DNA of 38,096 nt from positions 1 through 38,096 of the forward strand of contig JAIXOJ010000215.1 in assembly GCA_027486835.1 (NCBI GenBank), written 5' to 3'. Below, piece after piece: positions 27,383 through 35,337 of the stretch; position 1 is the first letter of the stretch; every line of letters starts with the position of its first letter. This stretch comes from Chitinophagaceae bacterium. GTDB lineage: Bacteria; Bacteroidota; Bacteroidia; Chitinophagales; Chitinophagaceae. The notes beneath the pieces are model-generated. The model was not told where the DNA came from. It did not search any database and saw only the letters and a list, made by a program, of their open reading frames with translations. The translations under genes were made by a program, and so were the position numbers.

Positions 27383-27742
27383 ATGATGGGTTTAATAACA
27401 ATTTTGATGTGGTCGCAAATTGCGACCACATCAAAAAACAGAAGAAGAAAAGACGCTCAACCTTATGCTTTCACAGAACATGGAGTTACGATGCTGGCAA
27501 GTGTACTTAATGGAAAAAAGGCCATACACATGAATATTGCCATTGTAAGAGCTTTTATTGAGTTGAAAAAGTTTACAAATCAATATGGAGAAATTATAGA
27601 AAAGCTACACGAACTCGGCCAACGAATTGACAACCATGATGAACAGCTAGTACAGATTGATTCCGTGCTGGATAAACTGTTATCCGCCAAAGCATTAGAA
27701 GATAATTGGGAAAATAGAGAAAGAATAGGATTTAAAAACTGA
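27383..27742 (+). pseudogene. Truncated ORF6N (KilA-N/antirepressor-like) protein
   Basis: The frame gives 119 residues. WSQIATTSKNRRRKDAQPYA then FTEHGVTMLASVLNGKKAIH is the second half of an ORF6N DNA-binding domain. A conserved helix (IAIVRAFIELKK) and a C-terminal coiled coil (EKLHELGQRIDNHDEQLVQI) follow. The usual first half, with the strand-helix unit around DRDLAELYGVETK, is absent: DNA upstream does not encode it in any frame. The fragment starts at ATG 27383, and codons for MWSQIATTS lie in the palindrome 27402-27436. It ends 13 bp before the next gene. It may be silent, or its coiled coil may still be made. Confidence 0.65.
27402..27436. repeat. 35-bp near-perfect palindrome inside the ORF6N remnant
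   Basis: Seventeen-base arms around a single central base read TTTTGATGTGGTCGCAA in from the left and its exact complement from the right. The right half encodes part of the conserved ORF6N SQ(I/F)ATTS segment, so the dyad uses coding sequence. With 27314-27332 it forms a pair of related dyads 69 bp apart. Confidence 0.85.
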
Positions 27743-27755
27743 TAAATAACAAAGG

Positions 27756-28640
27756 ATGAAATCATTGTTTACATTTTTTATGATAGTAACCGTTCTAAGC
27801 GTTTCGGCGCAAGAAGGGGTTATTGTTAAATACTATGATACACTTTGGCATCCTACAATAAAACAATTTGCACGCTTTTATACAGAGTTCAAAAAAGTGG
27901 ATACACTTTATTTGTGTACCTCTCGCTATCTGCCCTCTAATAAACTTTTTTGTGTTTCCACTTTTTCTGATACAAATTTTACAAGGGGCTATGGCCTTTT
28001 TGTGAGGCGATTTGAAAATGGATTAAAACTTGACTCTTCTTATATTGATAGTAAGGGAATTACCCTTTTTGACTATGATTATGATAGCCTTGGAAATATA
28101 TTGAAGCATAACTATTTTGACACTTTGGCTAAATCAAACACTACTTTATATTATTACAAAACTGGCCAGGTTAAAGACTCCATATCAATTAGAAACGATA
28201 CTAATAATGTAGCTTACTCGTTCTATGAAAATAAAAAATTAAAAGCTCGCACCAAATGGGATAGTAATCTATTGGCGTATGTAGGTGATGGCTTTGATGA
28301 GTCGGGTAAATTAATCCCAAACTATACTTTTATTAAATCAGCTGCTTTTAAAGGAGGTCATAAAGGATGGAAGACTTATTTAGAAACGCATCTCAAAGGC
28401 GATCTGCCTGGCAAAAAAGGGGCACCAGTTGGACGATATACTGTGTATGTTTATTTTACAGTAAATGAAAAAGGGGAACTGTCTAATTTTTATACTAGTA
28501 ATGATCCTGGATATGGTACAAAAGAAGAGGCTATCAGGGTGTTAAAGAAAAGTCCTAATTGGTCACCTGCTATTAAATACAATGTTCCCAACACTGAACG
28601 TGAATGTCAACAAGTAACTTTTGTTGTGAGTGAAAAATAA
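27756..28640 (+). CDS. Exported MORN-like/TonB-C protein, paralogue 2
   Basis: The 294-residue protein has a signal peptide (residues 1-18, ends LSVSAQ). It has the same design as the gene at 26271: tyrosine-rich repeats (YYKTGQVKDS, FYENKKLKARTKW) then a TonB-like domain (AFKGGHKGWKTYLETHLKGD, RYTVYVYFTVNEKGELSNFY, EEAIRVLKKSPNWSPAI). The two share the TSNDPGYGTKEEA/AENDPGYGTKEEA core but differ widely in the repeat part. No anchor is seen. It ends 25 bp before ilvB, so it is likely on the same transcript although its function in that pathway is not obvious. Confidence 0.8.
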   Translation: MKSLFTFFMIVTVLSVSAQEGVIVKYYDTLWHPTIKQFARFYTEFKKVDTLYLCTSRYLPSNKLFCVSTFSDTNFTRGYGLFVRRFENGLKLDSSYIDSKGITLFDYDYDSLGNILKHNYFDTLAKSNTTLYYYKTGQVKDSISIRNDTNNVAYSFYENKKLKARTKWDSNLLAYVGDGFDESGKLIPNYTFIKSAAFKGGHKGWKTYLETHLKGDLPGKKGAPVGRYTVYVYFTVNEKGELSNFYTSNDPGYGTKEEAIRVLKKSPNWSPAIKYNVPNTERECQQVTFVVSEK

Positions 28641-28665
28641 TTTCAACTAATTAATATATAGTCAT

Positions 28666-30456
28666 ATGGAATCAACATTAATTATAGACGAACCAAAGAC
28701 GGTTACCAACCATTCCTCTTTAGCGGATGCGAGCGTTTGGAATAATAAAGCTGGTACCACCATCTCAGGTTCACAGGCGGTGCTAGAAGCCTTTATTGCA
28801 GAGGGTGTGGATACCATTTTTGGGTATCCAGGCGGGGCCATTATGCCCATTTACGATGCATTGTATGACTATCATGATAAGTTAAAGCATGTATTGGTCC
28901 GTCACGAACAGGGCGGCATTCACGCAGGGCAAGGCTATGCCAGAAGCTCGGGAAAAGTGGGGGTGGTTTTTGCCACTAGCGGCCCCGGTGCTACTAACTT
29001 GGTTACTGGGTTGGCAGATGCCATGATTGATAGTACCCCATTGGTCTGTGTTACGGGCCAAGTGTTTGCGCATTTATTGGGTACAGATGCCTTTCAAGAG
29101 GTGGATGTCATTAACATCACCACGCCGGTTACGAAATGGAATTACCAAATAACCGATGCTGCTGAAATACCCCAAATAATGGCTAAGGCATTCTTTATTG
29201 CAAGAACTGGTCGCCCTGGCCCCGTGTTGATTGACATAGCCAAGAATGCTCAATTGCAAAAATTTGACTATAAAGGCTATCTACCTTGTAATCATATACG
29301 CAGCTATCGGCCTAAGCCTATTGTTAGACAATCCTATGTGGAACAAGCTGCTGCACTCATTAACGAAGCCAAGAAACCTTTTGTCATCTTTGGTCAAGGG
29401 GTTATTTTGGGAGAGGCGGAACTGGAGTTCAAAGCATTTATTGAAAAAGGAGGCCTCCCCGCTGCTTGGACTATTTTAGGGTTAAGTGCATTACCTACTG
29501 ACCATCCGCAAAACGTGGGTATGCTGGGTATGCATGGCAATTATGGCCCTAATGTATTAACCAATGAATGCGATGTACTCATTGCTGTGGGCATGCGATT
29601 CGACGACCGAGTTACGGGGCGTTTGGATAAATATGCCAAACAGGCAAAAGTGATTCACCTAGACATCGACCCTTCTGAAATAGACAAAAACGTAAAAACT
29701 ACGGTACCGCTATGGGGCGATTGTAAAGAAACACTTCCCCTGCTTACGCAATTGATTCAGCCTGCAAAGCATACGGATTGGATCAAGCAGTTTAGAGACT
29801 TAGGCCAAAAAGAAACAGACAAAGTAATTCATAAAGAGCTCAACCCCGCTATTGGCGAAATAACTATGGGAGAGGTGATGCGGGTATTGAATGAATTAAC
29901 GGGGGGCAATGCCATTATTGTAACCGACGTGGGTCAACACCAAATGGTGGCTTGCCGTTATGCTAAGTTTAATGAATCGAAAAGTAATATCACTTCTGGT
30001 GGTGCGGGAACCATGGGTTTTGGACTACCAGCAGCTATTGGGGCAAAATTTGGTGCGCCAGATAGAACTGTTGTGGCCATCATTGGCGACGGCGGCATAC
30101 AAATGACCATCCAGGAATTGGGCACCATCATGCAAACAGGCGTGGACGTGAAAATTCTAATTCTTAACAATCGTTTCTTAGGCATGGTACGTCAATGGCA
30201 GCAACTGTTTCATGACAAGCGTTACTCGTTTGTGGACATCCAAAGCCCCGATTATGTGATGGTGGCTAAAGCTTATAGAATAGAGGGTTCTTCTATCGAT
30301 CAAAGAACAGACCTTAAAGCTGCACTTGAAACCATGCTTCACCACCCTAATTCTTATTTATTAGAAGTAATGGTGGCCAAGGAAGACAATGTTTTCCCAA
30401 TGGTGCCCCAGGGCAGAGGCGTTTCTGAAATCATTCTTAGCAAAGAAGAATTGTAA
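28666..30456 (+). CDS. ilvB: Acetolactate synthase large (catalytic) subunit
   Basis: This ThDP/FAD enzyme joins two pyruvates, or pyruvate and 2-oxobutyrate, in the first common step of Val/Leu/Ile synthesis. It has 596 residues. An unconserved 33-residue leader precedes SGSQAVLEAFIAEGVDTIFG. Other visible motifs are the catalytic glutamate Glu81 in VRHEQGGIHAGQGYAR, ATSGPGATNLVTGLADA, FAD-domain MRFDDRVTGRLDKYA, and the ThDP motif GDG (474-476) to NNRFLGMVRQWQQLF. ilvN follows after 60 bp. Whether 28666 or a later start is used is open, because conservation begins near residue 33. Confidence 0.95.
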   Translation: MESTLIIDEPKTVTNHSSLADASVWNNKAGTTISGSQAVLEAFIAEGVDTIFGYPGGAIMPIYDALYDYHDKLKHVLVRHEQGGIHAGQGYARSSGKVGVVFATSGPGATNLVTGLADAMIDSTPLVCVTGQVFAHLLGTDAFQEVDVINITTPVTKWNYQITDAAEIPQIMAKAFFIARTGRPGPVLIDIAKNAQLQKFDYKGYLPCNHIRSYRPKPIVRQSYVEQAAALINEAKKPFVIFGQGVILGEAELEFKAFIEKGGLPAAWTILGLSALPTDHPQNVGMLGMHGNYGPNVLTNECDVLIAVGMRFDDRVTGRLDKYAKQAKVIHLDIDPSEIDKNVKTTVPLWGDCKETLPLLTQLIQPAKHTDWIKQFRDLGQKETDKVIHKELNPAIGEITMGEVMRVLNELTGGNAIIVTDVGQHQMVACRYAKFNESKSNITSGGAGTMGFGLPAAIGAKFGAPDRTVVAIIGDGGIQMTIQELGTIMQTGVDVKILILNNRFLGMVRQWQQLFHDKRYSFVDIQSPDYVMVAKAYRIEGSSIDQRTDLKAALETMLHHPNSYLLEVMVAKEDNVFPMVPQGRGVSEIILSKEEL

Positions 30457-30516
30457 CACACGCTAACAGAGATTATCAACTTTAAAAAATCAAAGCATAC
30501 CATATAACCAATCACC

Positions 30517-31188
30517 ATGAGTCATACGCTCGCCCCGATACAATATGCCCCCACCGCCCTAGAAGGGGGTGCGGCAAGTGCAGCCCCTCCTAGTTTAGAT
30601 GGTAAACAGGAATATACCATTACCGTTTACACCGAAAACCAAGTAGGTCTATTAAACCGTATTGCCATAATTTTTTCGAGACGAAAAATTAATATTGAAA
30701 GTCTTAACACCTCTCCCTCCGAGGCGGAAGGAATTCATCGATTTACGATAGTGATTAATGAAACAGAAGATGTGGTTAAAAAACTCTGCCGCCAAATTGA
30801 AAAACAGGTAGAAGTATTAAAGGCTTATTTTAACACCAACGAAGAAATTGTATGGCAAGAGTTGGCTTTGTATAAAGTACCTACAGATGTAATTACCGAA
30901 AAAGTAATTGTAGAAAGGTTGCTTCGCCAGTTTGGCGCAAGGGCAGTGGTCATTAGGCAGGACTATATCATTTTTGAAACTACGGGTCATCGACAAGAAA
31001 CCGAGGGATTAATCCATGCATTGGCGCCTTATGGCCTTATAGAATTTGTTCGCAGTGCACGTGTGGCCATCATAAAAGCCAGTAGTGGCTTTCACGATAA
31101 ACTAAGGGAATTTGAAGCCTACCAGCCCGCCAATGATGTTTCGCAAAACGAATTTTTGGGTAAGCGGAGCGAGGTTTTTAGTATGTAG
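30517..31188 (+). CDS. ilvN: Acetolactate synthase small (regulatory) subunit
   Basis: The 223-residue subunit binds the large subunit and senses valine through its ACT domain. The ACT core is at about 31-105 (YTITVYTENQVGLLNRIAII, then SRRKINIESLNTSPSE, IHRFTIVIN). The second domain is at about 110-200 (ALYKVPTDVITEKVIVERLL to GLIEFVRSARVAIIK). It is longer than the E. coli IlvH (163) because of an N-terminal Ala/Pro extension and a C-terminal tail (EFEAYQPANDVSQNEFLGKR). It is directly downstream of ilvB, as expected. Confidence 0.92.
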   Translation: MSHTLAPIQYAPTALEGGAASAAPPSLDGKQEYTITVYTENQVGLLNRIAIIFSRRKINIESLNTSPSEAEGIHRFTIVINETEDVVKKLCRQIEKQVEVLKAYFNTNEEIVWQELALYKVPTDVITEKVIVERLLRQFGARAVVIRQDYIIFETTGHRQETEGLIHALAPYGLIEFVRSARVAIIKASSGFHDKLREFEAYQPANDVSQNEFLGKRSEVFSM

Positions 31189-31237
31189 TTAGAAGTAAAT
31201 AATGGTTAGAAATTCATTACACTAATGGTTTTCTTTT

Positions 31238-31651
31238 ATGGGGTTTGTTCAAAAACTCAAAAATATTGATGCAGTTAAATTTTCTTTTGGAAAAGCAGAT
31301 GAATATTTGGAGACCTTTAGTAAATCAATTCATGCATTTTCAATGTTCGATGAAGGGTTTGGTTTGGGAATCTCTCCTAGTTTATCATCTGGAAATCAAT
31401 TAATGCAGGTATTCATAGAGATTTCTAAGCAAAATGGAATCTTTATTTTCAATATGAATGGAGTTGATTTGCAAAAAGCAAAAGCTGGATTTGAAAATGG
31501 ATATGAAGAAGCTGCGAGTTGTGATAACATAACTGAATGGGAATTATCAATAATTTTAAGAAACGAAGATTATTTTGAAAATACTATCTTCCACAATGGT
31601 AAAATCGAATTTGTTAAAGAATTAAATGGCCTGAAATTATTATGGAACTAG
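31238..31651 (+). CDS. Unknown small protein, first of an overlapping pair in the ilv cluster
   Basis: The 137-residue soluble protein starts MGFVQKLKNIDAVKFSFGKA. It is rich in Phe, Asn, Ile and Lys, visibly more A+T-rich than ilvN or ilvC around it. No signal peptide or known motif is seen. It overlaps the next gene by 10 nt, so the two are probably translationally coupled and work together. Size, composition and pairing resemble small immunity-type or orphan proteins. I have no direct evidence for that. Low GC and interruption of the ilvN-ilvC junction suggest acquisition. Confidence 0.65.
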   Translation: MGFVQKLKNIDAVKFSFGKADEYLETFSKSIHAFSMFDEGFGLGISPSLSSGNQLMQVFIEISKQNGIFIFNMNGVDLQKAKAGFENGYEEAASCDNITEWELSIILRNEDYFENTIFHNGKIEFVKELNGLKLLWN

Positions 31652-32001
31652 AAAAAAAAATTACGGGGTTTAAGTTGGTTGAAATTCAAAAGGGTATCGA
31701 TTTAATTAAGCTTGCCTTTGAAAATGAGTTGGACCATAATGCTATTGTTTTATCATTTAAGGGGTACCTTTTCGAAACAAATATTTCTGTACTAAATAGA
31801 AAAGTGGAGTATGCCAATTTGAGGAAAGTACTTGGCTTTAAAGCGGTTGCTCAATTAAGATTCGATCATCAAGACATTTCAAAATTTCAGCAGCTTTTAA
31901 TCCAGATGGAAGGAACTGATGATGAAAATAAAATTGAATTAATTGCTGTTTTCAACAACTATTCTTTATCAGAACATAAGTTTTCCCCCGCAATTGTGTA
32001 A
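31642..32001 (+). CDS. Unknown small protein, second of the overlapping pair
   Basis: The 119-residue protein (MELEKKITGFKLVEIQKGID, VLSFKGYLFETNISVLNRKV) has no signal peptide, membrane segment or family I recognise. It starts inside the last codons of the 31238 gene (10-nt overlap), an arrangement typical of a co-translated pair. A region LRKVLGFKAVAQLRFDHQDI followed by FQQLLIQMEGTDDENKIEL is predicted alpha/beta. It is followed by 297 bp before ilvC. Confidence 0.6.
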   Translation: MELEKKITGFKLVEIQKGIDLIKLAFENELDHNAIVLSFKGYLFETNISVLNRKVEYANLRKVLGFKAVAQLRFDHQDISKFQQLLIQMEGTDDENKIELIAVFNNYSLSEHKFSPAIV

Positions 32002-32073
32002 TACTTTATAATTGTTTTTTACCCCGTCGTACGTCCGCTTTTGGAAATGAATTAAAATTTTGTTGACAATCTA

Positions 32074-32208
32074 ATGCTAGGTTTTGGAAGTTTCAATAAC
32101 AGTACATCACTCAATACTTTGGATTACTACAATAATTCACAACCCTTATTTGCTGTTAGAATTGTCAATCCACTTTTAATCATTGCCACTTCTACCAACT
32201 CTTTATAA
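32074..32208 (+). CDS. Possible 44-residue leader peptide upstream of ilvC
   Basis: ATG 32074 to TAA 32208 encodes MLGFGSFNNSTSLNTLDYYN then NSQPLFAVRIVNPLLIIATS and TNSL. The run V-R-I-V-N-P-L-L-I-I holds eight branched-chain residues in ten or eleven codons, 91-130 bp before ilvC. This is what an attenuation leader would look like. A weak dyad (CTTACTCA 32248-32255 with TGAGTAAG 32271-32278) follows, but no GC-rich terminator does. It may equally be a gene relic or chance. Confidence 0.25.
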   Translation: MLGFGSFNNSTSLNTLDYYNNSQPLFAVRIVNPLLIIATSTNSL

Positions 32209-32247
32209 AAAAGTACTTATCATTTCTCAATAATTTTTTAAAAATAC

Positions 32248-32278
32248 CTTACTCACAAATAATATCAAAATGAGTAAG
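32248..32278 (+). promoter_or_regulatory. Weak hairpin just ahead of ilvC
   Basis: The perfect 8-bp inverted repeat CTTACTCA/TGAGTAAG has a 15-nt loop and ends 20 bp before the ilvC start codon. It could affect ribosome access. It is too weak and lacks a T-run to be an intrinsic terminator. Confidence 0.3.
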
Positions 32279-32298
32279 CAAATGCATGAATCATTATT

Positions 32299-33783
32299 AT
32301 GGCTAATTATTTTAACACACTCTCTTTAAGAGAAAAATTGAATCAACTGGGTGTATGTGAATTTATGGACAGCCACCACTTTGCTGATGGTGTCCACGCA
32401 CTAAACGGTAAAAAAATTGTGATTGTGGGCTGTGGCGCACAAGGCTTGAATCAGGGCTTAAACCTGCGCGATTCTGGACTTGATGTAGCCTACGCTCTAA
32501 GAAAAGAAGCCATTGACGCTAAAAGGGCATCTTGGAAAAATGCTACAGAAAATGGATTTACGGTGGGCACTTACGAGGAGTTGATTCCTTCTGCTGACTT
32601 AGTAATTAACCTTACCCCCGACAAGCAACACACGGCAGTGGTGAGCGCTATTATGCCGTTGATGCAACAAGGTGCAACCCTCTCTTACTCCCATGGTTTT
32701 AATATTGTGGAAGAGGGGATGCAAATAAGAAAAGACATCACTGTAATAATGGTTGCACCAAAATGTCCAGGTTCTGAAGTGCGTGCAGAATATTTGAGGG
32801 GCTTTGGCGTACCTACACTTATTGCCGTACATCCAGAAAACGACCCAGAAGGTAAAGGTTGGGAATGGGCAAAAGCGTATGCAGCTGGCACAGGTGGCCA
32901 CCGTGCTGGGGTGTTGAAATCATCCTTTGTAGCTGAAGTGAAATCAGACTTAATGGGCGAACAAACCATTCTTTGCGGATTGTTGCAAACAGGGTCTATC
33001 CTTTGTTTTGACAAAATGGTAGCTAAGGGCATTGAACCTGGTTATGCTGCCAAGTTGATACAATATGGATGGGAAGTGGTTACAGAAGCCTTAAAGCATG
33101 GCGGTATCACGGCAATGCTGGACAGATTGAGCAATCCCGCCAAAATCAAAGCTTTTGAACTTTCTGAGGAACTAAAAACCATCATGCGCCCTTTGTTTCA
33201 AAAACACCAGGACGACATTATGAGTGGTGAATTTTCAAAAACCATGATGGAAGATTGGGCAAATGACGACAAGAATTTATTGACTTGGCGCGCTGCTACG
33301 GGCGAAACTGCTTTTGAAAAAACGCCCGTTACCACTGAAAAAATCAGCGAACAAGCTTTCTTCGATAATGGCTTATTGATGGTAGCATTCGTAAGAGCTG
33401 GGGTAGAGTTGGCGTTTGAAACCATGGTACAATCGGGCATCAAGGCTGAATCTGCTTATTATGAGTCGCTGCACGAAACCCCATTGATCGCTAATACTAT
33501 CGCCAGAAAAAAATTGTTTGAGATGAATCGGGTTATTTCCGACACTGCAGAATACGGTTGTTACCTTTTTGACCATGCATGTAAACCATTATTAGCCGAT
33601 TTTATGGCTACAATTGATACAGATGTAATCGGCAAAAACTTCAATGATGGCATAGATGCCAGCGTGGATAACCGTGAACTAATTGCCGTAAACAAAATCA
33701 TTAGAAGCCATCAAATTGAACAAGTAGGCGCCGTTTTGCGCGACGCTATGACGGCCATGAAGACCATTAGCACTGTCAGCTAG
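32299..33783 (+). CDS. ilvC: Ketol-acid reductoisomerase, class II
   Basis: The enzyme converts acetolactate or acetohydroxybutyrate to the dihydroxy acid with NADPH and Mg2+. The 494-residue length and two knotted C-terminal domains mark the long class II form, as in E. coli. The N-terminal nucleotide-binding fold shows [20 protein letters not shown] (residues 41-60). NLTPDKQH and [10 protein letters not shown] follow. Metal-binding acidic residues are in [18 protein letters not shown]. It follows the unknown gene pair and ends in a strong terminator (33813-33849), so it is probably the last gene of the cluster. Confidence 0.95.
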   Translation: MANYFNTLSLREKLNQLGVCEFMDSHHFADGVHALNGKKIVIVGCGAQGLNQGLNLRDSGLDVAYALRKEAIDAKRASWKNATENGFTVGTYEELIPSADLVINLTPDKQHTAVVSAIMPLMQQGATLSYSHGFNIVEEGMQIRKDITVIMVAPKCPGSEVRAEYLRGFGVPTLIAVHPENDPEGKGWEWAKAYAAGTGGHRAGVLKSSFVAEVKSDLMGEQTILCGLLQTGSILCFDKMVAKGIEPGYAAKLIQYGWEVVTEALKHGGITAMLDRLSNPAKIKAFELSEELKTIMRPLFQKHQDDIMSGEFSKTMMEDWANDDKNLLTWRAATGETAFEKTPVTTEKISEQAFFDNGLLMVAFVRAGVELAFETMVQSGIKAESAYYESLHETPLIANTIARKKLFEMNRVISDTAEYGCYLFDHACKPLLADFMATIDTDVIGKNFNDGIDASVDNRELIAVNKIIRSHQIEQVGAVLRDAMTAMKTISTVS

Positions 33784-33812
33784 TTTTTAATAGTGATACA
33801 TATACCGCTAAT

Positions 33813-33849
33813 AAAGCATTGCCATTACTTTTTTGGCAATGCTTTTTTT
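33813..33849 (+). terminator. Intrinsic terminator of the ilv cluster
   Basis: A perfect 12-bp stem (33813-33824 with 33834-33845), AAAGCATTGCCA/TGGCAATGCTTT, has a 9-nt loop and a T-run. It starts 30 bp after the ilvC stop. Confidence 0.92.
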
Positions 33850-33900
33850 ATGGTATCCAATAATGGGAGTAAACCGTTTACTAACCTCCTGCTCAGTTCA

Positions 33901-33931
33901 ACATCCCGAAAGTTTAAAACTTTCGGGATGT
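33901..33931. repeat. Second strong hairpin, ACATCCCGAAAGTT type
   Basis: Fourteen-base perfect arms (33901-33914 and 33918-33931) enclose 3 nt. It lies between the ilvC terminator and the 42-bp array. CCCGAAAG/CTTTCGGG hairpins are common Bacteroidota intergenic elements as I recall. It may act as a back-up terminator for either strand. Confidence 0.75.
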
Positions 33932-33984
33932 TTGAATTTTCTAGAAGTACGGAATCCCCCTTACCAATGATTACCTGCCCATTC

Positions 33985-34245
33985 AAGGTTCGGACGGCCT
34001 CCCGCCAATTGTCTTGGAACCCATCGGAGGCTCGGACAACCGACCGCCAATTGGATTGGAGGCAATCGGAGGGTCAGACGGCCTGCCGCCAATTGGATTG
34101 GGGCTGTCCGAGGCTCGGATGGGCTGCCGCCAATTGGATTGGAGGCCATCGGAGGCTCGAACAGCCTGCCGCCAATTGGAAAAGGGCTATCCGAGGCTCG
34201 GACGGTCTGCCGACAATTGGCAGCAGGCAAACGGAGGCTTGGGAG
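33985..34245. repeat. GC-rich 41-42-bp tandem array, about 6 copies
   Basis: Units start at 34004, 34046, 34088, 34129, 34171 and 34212 (spacing 42, 42, 41, 42, 41), with partial units at both ends. Each begins GCCAATTGGATTGG, which contains the palindrome CCAATTGG, then a variable middle, then (T)CGGAGGCTCGGAC or TCCGAGGCTCGGA, itself a small dyad, and GCCTGCC. The array is much more G+C-rich than the flanks and than the chromosome average here. Open frames through it are in conflicting registers and are not genes. There are no unique spacers. It lies 165 bp upstream of the 34411 gene. Confidence 0.9.
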
Positions 34246-34410
34246 CGGTGATTTACCTATATTTTGTAAAGAAAAAGTGGTTTTTCTTCCTTTATCAGCC
34301 AGGGAATTCTTAAAAGTTTATAAAAGTTGGCTTCGCCAAATAAAGCTGATTTACCAGTTATATACATTCGCTCATGAGCGTTTCTATGATCATTTTAAAA
34401 AAAGTTTTTT

Positions 34411-35193
34411 ATGGAATTAGAACTTGTTGAACTTCAAGTATCCAACCTTGGCCTATTAGAATTGGGGCAATTTATTAAAGACCAATTTGAGCCGATTGGG
34501 GATTTGCCAGACGATTTCATTACAGACCCTACTTTAATAGCAGGAATAAAACAAGTGAATGATGAAACGGCTGCTTTCGATAAGGGAATGGTGAAAGTGA
34601 CCAAAAACGAGTTTACCGAAGAAGTAGCCAATTCAGATGACAAAAGAGATGGGTCTATTTTTGCTTTTGGCACAGCTATCCATTTAGGTACACAAAGCGA
34701 TGTGGAAGAAGAAATTAAGGCTGCTAAGCGTTTGGAAACATTGTTTGTTAGTTATGGGGGTATTCGAATTGCAAAATACAACTACGAGAAAGAAAGCAAC
34801 GCCATAGATAATATGGTAAATGATTGTGAAGGCCCTGTCTATAGCGACGATGTTGCCTTGATAGGGTTAGGCAGATATGTTAACCGTTTAAAAAGGGATA
34901 ACAACAGTTTCAAAGACATTTTTGGTATTCGGTTAAAAGGGGAAGTGGGCAAAGAATATTTTGACTCCCAATTAGCTAGAAAAAAATTGACAGAGCGATA
35001 CAATGATTTTGTAGGGTATGTATTGTACAATGCAAGACTAAGGGGAACAGAAGAATTTATTAAGGTGTTAACGATAATAAACACCACCAGAAAATATTTT
35101 GCTAACCTATTAGCCGTCCGCCAAGGAAGAAAGGATGCCAACAAGAAAAAAGGCGAAGAAGGAAATGAACCTAACCCAGACCCAACCGAATAA
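34411..35193 (+). CDS. DUF6261-like protein, unknown function
   Basis: The 260-residue cytoplasmic protein is predicted almost all helical, with an acidic/basic low-complexity tail (RKDANKKKGEEGNEPNPDPT). Sequence features such as GLLELGQFIKDQFEPIGDLP, then NDETAAFDKGMVKVTKNEFT and ARLRGTEEFIKVLTIINTTR, fit my recollection of the DUF6261 family from Bacteroidota. I cannot check this. No catalytic motif, signal peptide or membrane helix is seen. The gene is alone, behind the GC-rich array, and has its own terminator at 35219-35250. The 13966 gene occupies an equivalent position behind the 21-bp array. Confidence 0.75.
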   Translation: MELELVELQVSNLGLLELGQFIKDQFEPIGDLPDDFITDPTLIAGIKQVNDETAAFDKGMVKVTKNEFTEEVANSDDKRDGSIFAFGTAIHLGTQSDVEEEIKAAKRLETLFVSYGGIRIAKYNYEKESNAIDNMVNDCEGPVYSDDVALIGLGRYVNRLKRDNNSFKDIFGIRLKGEVGKEYFDSQLARKKLTERYNDFVGYVLYNARLRGTEEFIKVLTIINTTRKYFANLLAVRQGRKDANKKKGEEGNEPNPDPTE

Positions 35194-35218
35194 ATAAAAT
35201 AGGATTTCTACCTAATTG

Positions 35219-35250
35219 AAAGGCTGTTGCTACCAAGCTCAGCCTTTTTT
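35219..35250 (+). terminator. Intrinsic terminator after the DUF6261-like gene
   Basis: AAAGGCTG (35219-35226) pairs with CAGCCTTT (35240-35247), followed by more T residues. It starts 26 bp past the stop. Confidence 0.8.
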
Positions 35251-35337
35251 AATGGCAAAACACCAAATACCCATTTCCCCAAAAAATCCCTAACATCGCA
35301 ATTCAAACAACTAGATGAATTTGTAAATAAGTGAACC

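Noticed and set aside
26271-28640. True TonB energy transducers
   Set aside because: Both proteins have cleavable signal peptides and no N-terminal anchor or proline-rich spanning segment, and no ExbBD or TonB-dependent receptor genes are nearby.
33985-34245. CRISPR array
   Set aside because: Units abut with no unique spacers, the variable part is still homologous between units, and no cas genes are present. The same reasoning excludes the arrays at 1352 and 13527.
33793-34420. Overlapping plus and minus frames (up to 152 codons) across the GC-rich array
   Set aside because: G+C-rich repeats lack stops by composition. The frames conflict with each other and run into terminator or promoter DNA.
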